Shown: piece after piece, positions 1-7,108 of the stretch
How the letters are laid out: every line of letters begins with the position of its first letter
Numbering within the stretch: position 1 is the first letter of the stretch
Assembly: GCA_030447905.1 (NCBI GenBank)
Contig: JAUJNZ010000008.1
Coordinates: 1 to 44,603, forward strand
DNA length: 44,603 bases
Source: Thermoleophilaceae bacterium
Lineage (GTDB): Bacteria; Actinomycetota; Thermoleophilia; Solirubrobacterales; Thermoleophilaceae
Direction of reading: 5' to 3'
The notes under the pieces: model-generated
What the model was told of the DNA's origin: nothing
The model's database searches: none
Seen by the model: the letters and a program-made list of their open reading frames with translations, nothing else
Program-made: the position numbers and the translations under genes

Positions 1-66
1 CGGTCTTCAAAACCGGCAGGGCGGAGCAGCCCTCCGCTTGGATGGTTCGATTCCATCGCCGCTCCG
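1..66 (+). tRNA. selC: tRNA-Sec (UCA), 3' part; gene truncated by the window edge
   Basis: The window opens in the anticodon stem. The loop CTTCAAA at 5-11 gives anticodon TCA (7-9), which reads UGA, flanked by a CGGT/ACCG stem. A long GC-rich variable arm follows (about 14-40), then a 5-bp T stem (41-45 with 53-57) around TTCGATT. An 8-nt acceptor 3' strand GCCGCTCC (58-65) and discriminator G66 complete it; no CCA is encoded. The long arm, UCA anticodon and 8-nt acceptor strand together are diagnostic of selenocysteine tRNA. The 5' half lies outside the window. No selA, selB or selD is visible here. Confidence 0.9.
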
Positions 67-329
67 TGGGGCGAAGTGCCTGCACAGTAGCTCTTTCTGC
101 GAGCTGGGTGGCACACGGACGATGTGCCGCCGTAGCGCCTTCTGATGACGAAATCGCCGTGTGCGGGCACTCCTGACGATCGCAAGCCGATCGCCGGGGC
201 GCGGTGCTGCGGCCCAGAGGCGCCCCCGGCCCCGGCGCCTAAGCAGGCCGCCGGCCTAGTAAGTAGACCGCGGCCGCTCCCCTCGAGGCGAGCCTCCTGT
301 ACGTAGCGATTCAGCACGCGCTGCTCGCC
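67..329. other. No gene seen; one perfect hairpin
   Basis: I see no convincing reading frame between the tRNA-Sec and the GH13 remnant. A perfect 6-bp hairpin (CGATCG at 177-182 and 188-193, 5-nt loop) lies here. It has no T-run after it, so it is not a clear intrinsic terminator. Confidence 0.4.
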
Positions 330-560
330 GCGCGGCTCGAGCTGCTCGCCGACCGCGCGCTCACGGCCGGGGTCGGGGTGGCCACGCTCGCCCGTGATTC
401 GTCCGCCCCTTCGCCAGACCCAGGCATGCGGCGGGGAGGGAACGGTCTCGTAGGCGCCAGCGCGCAGCTCGCCGACGCCGCGCCGCAGGGCGATGAGATC
501 GCGGCAGAGGTTGAGCACGGACGCGGGGTCGTCGTCGGAGAGGAGGGGTTGCGTGGTCGA
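330..560 (-). pseudogene. GH13 alpha-glucosidase C-terminal remnant
   Basis: One minus-strand frame reads SDDDPASVLNLCRDLIALRR and continues with GELRAGAYETV and PPHAWVWRRG. That is the pattern at the start of the C-terminal domain of GH13 alpha-glucosidases and trehalose synthase-like enzymes (established family pattern: DPxSVLxLYRxLIALRR, then a SYR-like strand and a VxAWxR strand). No catalytic barrel is present upstream and the frame loses similarity after about position 390. It is therefore a short relic of a sugar-cleaving enzyme. The assignment is from motif memory only. Confidence 0.45.
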
Positions 561-771
561 ACCGCTCCAGGGTATGCGGAGGGACCTCTTCCGCGAACAC
601 CGCGCGAATCTCGGGACGGCGCTCCAGCGCCCGGAGGCCCTCCTGGTTGGCCACCACGATGGCGAGCTTTGGTGGGAAGCGCTGAAGGATCTGGACGCCC
701 GGAGAAACAGCGTTCTCCACCGCCGCTCCCGGCTGCACCTCGACCAGCGCCTCTGAACGGAAGGGCGCCAC
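548..771 (-). CDS. Small protein of unknown function, possibly a broken fragment
   Basis: This frame starts at GTG and reads about 75 plausible residues (LVEVQPGAAVENA, VQILQRFPPKLAIVVA, LRALERRPEIRAVF). The alternating strand-helix look vaguely resembles peptidase-inhibitor I9 or subtilase-prodomain folds. After the LERF segment it turns into Arg-rich out-of-frame sequence where the neighbouring GH13 remnant begins in another frame. It may be a small real gene or a decayed domain fused to the remnant by deletion. No function is assigned. Confidence 0.3.
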
Positions 772-1005
772 CGGAACGCCAGAAGCGCGTCAAGCCCGAA
801 GGTGCCGGCGAGGCCCTGCGGGCTTCGGCTGCGTCCAGCGTCGCCCATACCGGCTCCATCGCCCTGCCGGGTCCTTGCTTGGCGGTGCGGCCTCGAAGAA
901 AGAGCGGACGGGGCTGGCGCTGAAACCCGCCGGCCTCTGACCGGGCCTGTGCAGATTTCGAACCTGGGACGGCGCTCGCAAGAGCCGTCGTGTGCGGGCC
1001 GGCTC

Positions 1006-1557
1006 CTAGGTAGGCGACGGATCCCTCGTCGGGAGGCTGTACCCAAGACGCCTGGCGATAGAGGCGCCTGCCCTCAGAACTGCCGCCTGTACCCGCGAAG
1101 GCGCGCGGATGTCCGCTGGATAGGAGGAGAAGAGCAGAGCCAGGTGCAAAACAGCCCGAGGGTGGACGAGCGAGTCGAGCTTGCCCGCGCGAGCAAGAAG
1201 GTGAAACTGCTCGAGGTGGTCGCCAAACGAATACGCGGGCAGGTGCCTATTCACGAACCGCACCGGTTCCTTACCGGGGTTGCGCAAAGTGTGGACGGTC
1301 CCGGCGGGAATAGTGAGTTTGTCGTCGGCACTGAGGTCGCGCCAGCGCCGTCCGTCGAAGACCCGCAAGTGTCCCTCGATCACGGTGAACTCGTCCGACT
1401 GGCGCGGATGGAGGTGCCGTGGCGGCCCTCTGCGCTTTCCCTCGAATACGAACTCGACGTCGAGGGGCTCAGAGGCTGGCTCGGCCGGTGCCTGCACGAC
1501 CCTTCCCACCACCCCGAGTCCCGGCCCCAGGTCCACCTGATCCCCCTCGCGCAGCAC
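1006..1557 (-). CDS. Cupin-domain protein
   Basis: A 183-residue protein with one conserved small-barrel cupin in its N-terminal half. Cupin motif 1 is visible as HLHPRQSDEFTVIEG (two His and a Glu, the usual metal ligands, then the closing Gly), and motif 2 as PAGTVHTLRN with the last His ligand. The C-terminal 70 residues (HLEQFHLLARAG onward) look helical, as in cupin proteins of unknown substrate. It stands alone in a decayed region, transcribed leftwards. Binding of a divalent metal is likely from the motifs; the substrate is unknown. Confidence 0.75.
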   Translation of the reverse strand: MLREGDQVDLGPGLGVVGRVVQAPAEPASEPLDVEFVFEGKRRGPPRHLHPRQSDEFTVIEGHLRVFDGRRWRDLSADDKLTIPAGTVHTLRNPGKEPVRFVNRHLPAYSFGDHLEQFHLLARAGKLDSLVHPRAVLHLALLFSSYPADIRAPSRVQAAVLRAGASIARRLGYSLPTRDPSPT

Positions 1558-2234
1558 CGCCTCAGTCCCGACCCTCTTCCGGACCCAAGCCAGGCCGGTG
1601 CGCGAGCTCGATCACGGCCACACGTCGCTTCCTCGGGACCGCTTCAGCAGCTCCTGCGCCTTCCTTTGTTGGCGATCGCCCGGGGTGGCGATTGCCAGAG
1701 GCCGCGTCGAGGGTGAACGTACGGGTGCCGGTCTGGCCGTCGCCCCATCGCTCCTCGGAGGGTGGCGTGCGCCACCTCGCCGAGGCGGGTGCCGCAGTCG
1801 ATTCATGCTTCGTCTTCGGCGTTTCGCCCCCACACACGGGAGCGTACGCAGCGAGTGTCGGCGCCTGCGTCGACCCGCGGGTCGCTCCAGCCGGCCGGCG
1901 TGCTGGAGCGCCTGCTCGAGCCCCTGCTTGCTCGCCCCCAATCTCCGCTCCCCTGAATCGGCTCGGCCGACAGTGGGTGGTGGCGCGCCGTAGGCGATCG
2001 ACTCGGTGAGTCCGTCCGCGTCGCCCTTTCCAATCACGTCGAGAAGCTCTCTAGGACCTGGAGGCATCGGGTGGTGGAGAAGGCCCGGTTGGATCTCCGC
2101 GTTACCTCCGTGGGTCGCCGAGGACTTCCTACTGCCTCGACCCACCGAGCTGAGTTCGACGCCGTAGAGGTGCTCCGACTTTCTGCGCTCGCTCTTGGGT
2201 CGTCCTGCACGGGTGTCGAGAGCCCCAGGCGCGC
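1558..2234. other. No convincing gene; degenerate sequence
   Basis: Several frames stay open because of the high GC content, but none shows a recognisable domain and all are rich in Arg, Pro and Ser, as expected of noncoding GC-rich DNA. A minus-strand stretch around 1900-2060 has weak protein-like character but no family I recognise. Confidence 0.4.
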
Positions 2235-2954
2235 CTACCCGCCCCGGAGCCGAGCGGCCTCGATCGCCGCGTGTAGGGCCCCGACCTCAGTCCCGGCCTC
2301 GGCGAGCGCCGAAGAGATAAGCCTCTCGGGCTGCTCGAGCAAGGCGATGATGAGGTCGCCGGCATCGAGGGGGCGATCGCCGGCCGCGGCCGCCGCCTGC
2401 TCGAGGGTCCGCGCCAAGACCCGGGCAAAGGAGGTGGGCGTCGGCGTCGATGCCTCGGCGGGCGGCGCGGGCTCGGCTTGTCGTACCGACAAGGCCTGGC
2501 GGACCGTCTCCTCATACTCGGGGCCGGACATGACCCGCATGACCCCGCTGCGGACCTTCTCAGAGTCGGCGTCGGAGTCGAGTAGGACCCGCGCCGCAAT
2601 CCCCTCGTTCTCGCCCACGAGGCCGAGCAGAAGGTGCTCGGTGCCGATGTAGGTGTGGCCACGCGAAAGCGCCTCGCGCAGGGCGCGCTCGAGGACCTTC
2701 TTGGCGCGCGGGGTGAAGGGGATTTGGCCCGAGGTGACCTCCTCGCCGGAGCCGGCGATGGCCACCACCTGGGTGCGTACGCTCGGGGCGGTGATGTAGA
2801 GGGACTCGAGCACGCGGGCGGCCACCGCATCCTCCTCGCGCAAGAGCCCGAGCAGGATGTGCTCGGTGCCGATGTAGTCGTGCTTGAGGATGCGGGCTTC
2901 CTCTTGAGCGAGAACCACAACCTGACGGGCCCGTTCGGTAAAGCGCTCAAACAC
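2235..2954 (-). CDS. Stand-alone Clp N-terminal domain protein (ClpC-N like)
   Basis: A 239-residue protein starting at GTG. It opens with MFERFTERARQVVVLAQEEA and DYIGTEHILLGLL, the hallmark of the ClpC N-terminal domain. The second repeat follows at about residues 80-115 (FTPRAKKVLERALREA, HTYIGTEHLLLGLV). A third, weaker repeat-like helix pair is in the C-terminal part (FARVLARTLEQAAAAAG, LIIALLEQPERL). No Walker A/B or AAA+ module follows, so it is not an unfoldase. In ClpC this domain binds adaptors and substrates; a free copy may act as an adaptor, decoy or stress-linked binding protein (inference). The gene looks intact among broken neighbours. Confidence 0.85.
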   Translation of the reverse strand: MFERFTERARQVVVLAQEEARILKHDYIGTEHILLGLLREEDAVAARVLESLYITAPSVRTQVVAIAGSGEEVTSGQIPFTPRAKKVLERALREALSRGHTYIGTEHLLLGLVGENEGIAARVLLDSDADSEKVRSGVMRVMSGPEYEETVRQALSVRQAEPAPPAEASTPTPTSFARVLARTLEQAAAAAGDRPLDAGDLIIALLEQPERLISSALAEAGTEVGALHAAIEAARLRGG

Positions 2955-3227
2955 CCCGCCGTCACCCTACAGGCGTCACCTCCCCCTTGTCGATCACCCT
3001 CCTCTCACACGGAGCGTGACGGTGGCGACGTCGCAACGGGTTGGGGGGACAAGGTGGTCGCCGAGGAGCGCCTCGACGGCAAGTTCTCTTTGGCCGAGCC
3101 GCGTGACTGGCTCGCGAGTTGTGGTCGACCATCGGGGCCGAAGACGGACAAGGTGTCTCCTGGTTATCTATCACCGCCGCTCGCCCGATCGGCCGCGAGT
3201 TTGTAGCGCGCCGCCCTGCGACCCCGG

Positions 3228-3687
3228 TTATTGCCGTAGGTCGCCTTCACGTCGTCGCCTCCCCCTTCGACGTGAGCGCTCGAGCAGGAAAGCCTCGGCG
3301 CGGTCGATCACCTCCGGGCGATCGAACCACGACCAGTGACCCGCCCCCTCGACCGGCTCGAGGGTGACGTCGCCGCCGAGCGCCTCCTCGTAGGCCTGCC
3401 CGAACTGCGCCTGCAGGTTAGATGTCCTGCTGCGCCCACAGGATGAGCGCCGGGCAGCGCAACTCGCCCAGCCGCCCTCCCGCGCGCTCGAGCTCGGACT
3501 CGGACCGAGAGACCTCGTCGGTGGCTGCCATCTCAGCTAGTCGGTCAAGGGTGGCCGCGAGCTCGGCGGGAGAGCCGAGCGCCTCGAAGAGGGCCACTCT
3601 CCTAGGATCTGCTTGCCGGCGCCCGTGGTCGTAGAGTACGAATGGCCGACGTGGGTCCCCTACTCCACGGATCTCCCGACGCGGCAA
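3228..3687 (-). pseudogene. Alpha/beta hydrolase, C-terminal half, frameshifted
   Basis: The minus-strand frame reads a cap region (LAATLDRLAEMAATDEVSR) and then LRCPALILWAQQDI, the strand that carries the acid residue in alpha/beta hydrolases. A stop (TAA) follows at once. A shift of one base restores NLQAQFGQAYEEALGG and then EGAGHWSWFDRPEVIDRAEA, the conserved strand with the catalytic His, ending at a natural stop. The nucleophile elbow (GxSxG) half is absent. Its place is taken by the upstream flank of the IS1595-type transposase, so insertion of that element may have cut the gene. Confidence 0.6.
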
Positions 3688-3716
3688 GCCGGCACGAAAC
3701 GGTGACTCCTGATCGG

Positions 3717-3728
3717 AAGTATATACTT
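3717..3728. promoter_or_regulatory. 12-bp perfect palindrome upstream of the transposase
   Basis: AAGTATATACTT is a perfect palindrome and an AT-rich island in GC-rich DNA. It overlaps the first bases of the predicted -35 box of the transposase. It could be an operator or part of the element's left end; there is no direct evidence for either. Confidence 0.4.
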
Positions 3729-3755
3729 GACAAACCCACGCTGATCCCTTAGAGT
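3727..3755 (+). promoter_or_regulatory. Sigma-70-type promoter for the transposase
   Basis: A consensus TTGACA (3727-3732) is followed after 17 bp by TAGAGT (3750-3755). Transcription would begin about at the ATG, so the mRNA may be leaderless; the AGGGG just before the ATG is too close to act as a normal ribosome binding site. Confidence 0.45.
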
Positions 3756-3761
3756 AGGGGA

Positions 3762-4697
3762 ATGGCGAAGGACGACGATCTCAAGCTCACTCTCGGCGAC
3801 CTCGATGAGCGCTTCACGGACCCGAACGCTGCCGCCGCCTACCTAGAGTCGATCCGCTGGGCGGACGGCGTCGTCTGCCCGAAGTGCGGCGAGTCCGAGC
3901 GCGAGCCCTACCGGCTCAAGAATCAGAAGCGCCGCCTCTGGAAGTGCCGGGCTTGCCGCAAGCAGTTCACGGTCACGGTCGGGACGATCTTCGAGTCGAG
4001 CCATATCCCGCTCAACAAGTGGCTGCTCGCCTTCTACCTGCTCTGCGCCTCCAAGAAGGGCATGAGCGCCCACCAGCTCCATCGGATGCTCGGGGTGACC
4101 TACAAGACCGCGTGGTTCATGTTCCACCGCGTGCGCGAGGCCATGAGCGATCCCGCCTTCTCGGCCAAGCTCTCGGGCGTGGTCGAAGTTGACGAGACCT
4201 ACGTGGGCGGCAAGCGCAAGGGCAAGGTAGGCCGGCCGGCGCAGGGGGACCCTAAGAAGGTGCCAGTCGTCGCCCTGGTCGAGCGCGGTGGACGCGTCCG
4301 ATCCTCGCACGTCGCCAACGTCACCGCTCCCGTCCTACAGAGCGCGATCCGGGAGAACGTGGATCGCAAGGCGCGGATCATGACCGACCAGCTCGGCTCC
4401 TATCGCGGGCTCGACCAGGACTTCGCGGCCCATGAGGTCGTCAATCACTCCGAGGGCGAGTACGTGCGGGGCGACGCGCATACGAACACCGCCGAGGGGT
4501 ACTTCGCCAACCTCAAGCGCGGGATCAACGGGAGCTATCACCACGTATCCCAGCGCCACCTTCACCGCTACCTGAGCGAGTTCGACTTCCGCTGGAACGC
4601 TCGGGAGGCGAGCGATAGCGCCCGGACGGTGGCGGCGCTCCGCGAGGCCGAGGGCAAGCGGCTCAAGTACCGCGAAAGGCCTACTAGGAGGGTCTAG
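3762..4697 (+). CDS. IS1595-family (ISXO2-like) DDE transposase
   Basis: A 311-residue protein with the full IS1595 layout. An N-terminal zinc ribbon has C39, C42, C62 and C65 (CPKC and CRAC). A helix-turn-helix-like segment follows (MSAHQLHRMLGVTYKTAW), then the catalytic core with D144 in VDETYVGGKRKGKVGR. D209 lies in IMTDQLGSYRGL, and N242/E245 in AHTNTAEGYFANLKRG. The C-terminal HRYLSEFDFRWN block is also family-typical. The frame is intact, so the element may still be active. The stop codon lies inside the stem of a structured repeat (4694-4710). I could not identify terminal inverted repeats or a target duplication. Confidence 0.93.
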   Translation: MAKDDDLKLTLGDLDERFTDPNAAAAYLESIRWADGVVCPKCGESEREPYRLKNQKRRLWKCRACRKQFTVTVGTIFESSHIPLNKWLLAFYLLCASKKGMSAHQLHRMLGVTYKTAWFMFHRVREAMSDPAFSAKLSGVVEVDETYVGGKRKGKVGRPAQGDPKKVPVVALVERGGRVRSSHVANVTAPVLQSAIRENVDRKARIMTDQLGSYRGLDQDFAAHEVVNHSEGEYVRGDAHTNTAEGYFANLKRGINGSYHHVSQRHLHRYLSEFDFRWNAREASDSARTVAALREAEGKRLKYRERPTRRV

Positions 4698-4787
4698 CGA
4701 AACTCGCTAGCCCAGTCGTGGTGCGGGATTGCGGGGACGGGTGCATGGCGGTTACCCCAATTCTCGGGTCGTTTTACCCCACGGCTG
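4685..4787 (+). repeat. Structured repeat, copy A
   Basis: Starts TAGGAGGG and contains the perfect 7-bp hairpin CTAGCGA/TCGCTAG (4694-4700 and 4704-4710) with loop AAC. It goes on to GCGGGATTGC and to a CGGGTCGTTTTACCCC tail. Copy B, about 320 bp downstream, matches it over most of its length with paired base changes in the first stem. Here the repeat overlaps the transposase stop codon. Confidence 0.75.
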
Positions 4788-4894
4788 TCGGGTAGAGGGG
4801 TCATCGGGTGGGCGCGGGGTTCGACCATGCCTGGGCCTCCGCTTGACTCCCTTCTCGCTATCATCCCGTCACGTTCGACTCACAAGGGAGGACC

Positions 4895-5008
4895 ATGGGT
4901 TTACTGGGCAAGGCTCTGGGCAAGGGCAAAAACAAGGCCAACGCGCTCTCCAGGAAGAAGGGCGGCAAGGCGACGAGCGGGCGCCAGAAGAGTAAGCCGA
5001 AGCGTTAG
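4895..5008 (+). CDS. 37-residue Lys/Arg-rich basic protein
   Basis: It starts at ATG after a very strong ribosome binding site (AAGGGAGG, 5 bp spacing). It reads MGLLGKALGKGKNKANALSR followed by KKGGKATSGRQKSKPKR. Lys and Arg make up about 40% of residues, so it would be strongly basic, possibly nucleic-acid binding (inference). It sits between the two copies of the structured repeat, directly after the IS1595-type transposase, and its stop codon is the first base triplet of copy B. IS1595-family elements are known to carry passenger genes, so this may be one. I do not recognise a family. Confidence 0.5.
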   Translation: MGLLGKALGKGKNKANALSRKKGGKATSGRQKSKPKR

Positions 5009-5108
5009 GAGGGATTGGCGAAACTCGCCAGCCCGCTCCTAGAGCGGGATTGCAGGGACGGTCAGTTCACGGCTACCCCAACTTTCGGGTCGTTTTATCC
5101 CTCGGCTG
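5006..5108 (+). repeat. Structured repeat, copy B
   Basis: Starts with the TAG stop of the basic mini-protein in TAGGAGGGATTGGCGAAAC. Stem 1 is TGGCGA/TCGCCA (5016-5021 and 5025-5030) with loop AAC. Stem 2 is CCCGCTC/GAGCGGG (5032-5038 and 5042-5048) with loop CTA. The tail TTTCGGGTCGTTTTATCCC matches copy A. Stem 1 differs from copy A by a compensated A-T to G-C change, which suggests that the folded RNA or DNA is what matters. Confidence 0.75.
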
Positions 5109-5179
5109 AGAGCGCCATCTGAACGAGATAAGGCTCCCGGATCGGGAAGGCGACATTGCCGTCCCACTTGAGCAGGTCT

Positions 5180-5359
5180 CCGTTCTACCGGGGCCGTGCC
5201 GCAGTCGAGCGCGAGTTCGGCAGGCTCAAGAATGAGTGGGCGCTACTGCCGCTCCGCGTACGCGGTATCGAGCGGGTCCGGCTCCACGCCGACTTGACGA
5301 TACTCGCCAAGCTGGCGTGCGCCCTTGCGAGGGCGCGAGCCGTCCCGCTGGCTGCGTAA
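5180..5359 (+). pseudogene. DDE transposase, C-terminal fragment
   Basis: Only about the last 60 residues are left: FYRGRAAVEREFGRLKNEWA then LLPLRVRGIERVRLHADLTI and a helical end. The R-x-x-VE-x-x-FGRLK motif is the region around the last catalytic Glu in IS4/IS5/IS1182-type transposases, and the rest is the usual C-terminal helix. The upstream domains are missing, so it is a relic of a second insertion sequence unrelated to the IS1595-type element. Confidence 0.7.
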
Positions 5360-5520
5360 CGCCGCATTCCTATAGCTGCGCCGGGAGCAATAGGCCCCTG
5401 CGCGCTTCTGCCCAACCTTCCACCGGGCCGCGCGTTTTACCTCATGAGGCGATAGGAAGGGCTTGCGCTACCGCACGAGCGCGCATGCCGCCGTCTCGCG
5501 GAACGGCCGGGTATGGAAGC

Positions 5521-5557
5521 TCGGCCGTTTCGCTAGCCGTTTCGCCGATCCCTCCTA
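5521..5557 (-). repeat. Third, shorter copy of the 3'-end repeat (copy C)
   Basis: On the minus strand, the stop codon of the next gene is the start of TAGGAGGGATCGGCGAAAC, which matches copy B at 18 of 19 positions. It is followed by a 12-nt near-tandem repeat (GGCGAAACGGCT, AGCGAAACGGCC). The later part of copies A and B is not obvious here. Confidence 0.6.
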
Positions 5558-6364
5558 GCCCCTAGCTAGCAGCTTGTGCATGTCGCGGGCAAGCTGCACG
5601 AACTGGTGGGTCTGCTCCGCGGACCACTCTTGACCCTCGTTTAGCAGCCGTAGCCACAGCTCAGGAAGTGGAACACCCGAGCCGTCAGTCGTTCCGGTCA
5701 CTAGCGGAGCGACAGCACCACGATCCTTCTGGCCGCGTTCAGGAGCAGGCGACTCGGGGGCGTCTGCCCCGTTCGCGGGCGGTTGCACGAGACGGTGTCG
5801 TCCGTGCTCAAAGAACCCAGCTTGCTCGGCTGACCGCTGGAACGCCTGGCGAGCCTTGTCGGTTTGCTTCGAACTCACGCCGAACTCGGCCATCTGCTGC
5901 TCGAGTCCCTCGTCGGGAGGCAAAGAATACCCCTTCCAACTCTCGAAGACCTTCGCGAAGAGAGGCACGGCGAGAAACGCATCCACGCGCGCAGCCGCGC
6001 GCGACTGAGGGTCGACGATCCGTCGTCCAAGGGGAGTCAGCGCGATGTTGCCGCGGCTGACGCTCACTAACCCGAACGTTCGGGCAGTAGCAACCTTCCC
6101 ACGGAACGCGCCGCTGCGAGGGTTGCTGTCGAGGCCACCCGCAAGCTGCTCCGGGCTGGTGGAGCCACCCCACGTCTCGTGAAGCTCCTGTGCGATTTGC
6201 TCGGCATCCTTGAGTGAGCCGTAGGGGAACGCGATGGTCGAGCGCTCGTAACGCCCCTTCTCTGGCGCTTGGTCAGTTGCTTCTACGGGGTCCGTCTCGG
6301 GCGGGGTGTCGTCGCCCTGGGCAGCCTCATCGGCGTACTCGTCCTCTAGGGCCGGTGTGCTCAT
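5555..6364 (-). CDS. Hypothetical protein with a winged-helix-like central region
   Basis: About 269 residues from the ATG that begins MSTPALEDEY. An acidic, disordered N-terminus (about 40 residues) leads to YERSTIAFPYGSLKDAEQIA and ELHETWGGSTSPEQLAG. It continues with GKVATARTFGLVSVSRGNIA and LTPLGRRIVDP. This looks like a winged helix in which a sequence-reading helix precedes a strand hairpin (inference). The C-terminus has a Pro-rich linker and a final helix ending HKLLARG. The gene ends in copy C of the structured repeat. The context is mobile DNA. No function is assigned. Confidence 0.7.
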   Translation of the reverse strand: MSTPALEDEYADEAAQGDDTPPETDPVEATDQAPEKGRYERSTIAFPYGSLKDAEQIAQELHETWGGSTSPEQLAGGLDSNPRSGAFRGKVATARTFGLVSVSRGNIALTPLGRRIVDPQSRAAARVDAFLAVPLFAKVFESWKGYSLPPDEGLEQQMAEFGVSSKQTDKARQAFQRSAEQAGFFEHGRHRLVQPPANGADAPESPAPERGQKDRGAVAPLVTGTTDGSGVPLPELWLRLLNEGQEWSAEQTHQFVQLARDMHKLLARG

Positions 6365-6721
6365 GGCGGGCAGTTTAGGGACGGTGGCCTGCGAAGTCAA
6401 GGCCATTTCGAGGCGAGGCAGAAATCCGCAGACATTCCGCGGGCCAAGTGCGGTATCATGTCTGCCGAAGGCAACCCAGGAGGTGATCCAGGATTAGGAG
6501 AGCAGCACCGAGCGCGCTCCGTAGCTAGACCCTGAGCGCGCTCGGCACTTGATGAGACACCCGTGGTGGCGGCCCGCTGGGGTCGCGGGTCGCCGCCACA
6601 CCGTTGGCCGGCGCCGCGAGTGGACGCGGCAGTCGGAGGGTGCTGCCTCCGGCTGAGGTTCGACCCCTTCGCCGGTCCCTAAGGATAGCCCTTGCTCCGG
6701 CGCTAGCGGTACCCTGAGAGG
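6365..6721. other. No gene seen; divergent upstream regions
   Basis: This gap lies between a leftward and a rightward gene and should hold both promoters. A possible pair before the rightward gene is TTGCTC with TACCCT at about 15 bp, close to its GAGAGG ribosome binding site. A 26-codon open frame begins at the ATG near 6459 but has no supporting features. Confidence 0.3.
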
Positions 6722-6886
6722 ATGCCTGCGCCGAAAAGCGAACCCCCGAGGCGCAATGGCAAGCTCGCCATCCCACTCCCCTTCGAGGACGCAATCCGCG
6801 CGGCCCTAGAGGTCAAGCCCCCGCCGAAGCCGCCGAAGAAGAAGCGGCAGGCGAAGAAGAAGGCGCATCCGCAGACCGATGGCTAA
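6722..6886 (+). CDS. 54-residue protein with Pro/Lys-rich tail
   Basis: It begins MPAPKSEPPRRNGKLAIPLP and continues with FEDAIRAALEVKPPPKPPKK and a KRQAKKKAH tail. A short strand (KLAIPLPFEDA) and helix precede a PPKPPKKKRQ tail. This strand-helix-basic-tail pattern recurs in tiny bacterial proteins of unknown role (recollection, not checked). A GAGAGG sits just before the ATG. Its end overlaps the next start by 8 bp (ATGGCTAA), so the two are probably co-translated. Confidence 0.6.
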   Translation: MPAPKSEPPRRNGKLAIPLPFEDAIRAALEVKPPPKPPKKKRQAKKKAHPQTDG

Positions 6887-7073
6887 GCGGTGCCCCAACT
6901 GCGCGACTGAGGAGCACCCTGGCACCTGCCCCTGGTGCCACGGGACCAACGACCGGGGCGACGGGTTCTCGAAGGCAGAGTGCGGGGCCTGCGGGCACAC
7001 TGGTAAGTGCCCGACATGCGGGGGCGAGGGCTGGTTTGCCGAGACCCCGTCTATGGGTTCGCAAAGTATATAG
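6879..7073 (+). CDS. Small zinc-ribbon protein
   Basis: A 64-residue protein with four Cys pairs: CPNC, CPWC, CGAC and CPTC. The repeats CPNCATEEHPGTCPWCHG and CGACGHTGKCPTCGGEGWF are like the DnaJ-type or rubredoxin-knuckle zinc-binding CxxC(xG) motif. It would bind two zinc ions in two treble-clef or ribbon modules. It overlaps the basic 54-residue protein upstream, so the pair may work together, perhaps on nucleic acid or protein folding (inference). Confidence 0.7.
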   Translation: MAKRCPNCATEEHPGTCPWCHGTNDRGDGFSKAECGACGHTGKCPTCGGEGWFAETPSMGSQSI

Positions 7074-7108
7074 TTCCGCTCCTGATTCAGATGGAGGTGA
7101 GCTTGACG

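Noticed and set aside
930-1010. Possible minus-strand tRNA T-arm (GGTTCGAAATCTG)
   Set aside because: The T stem is not paired properly and no anticodon or acceptor stem can be drawn.
4843-4864. Promoter TTGACT/TATCAT before the basic mini-ORF
   Set aside because: The spacing between the boxes is 10 bp, too short for a sigma-70 promoter.
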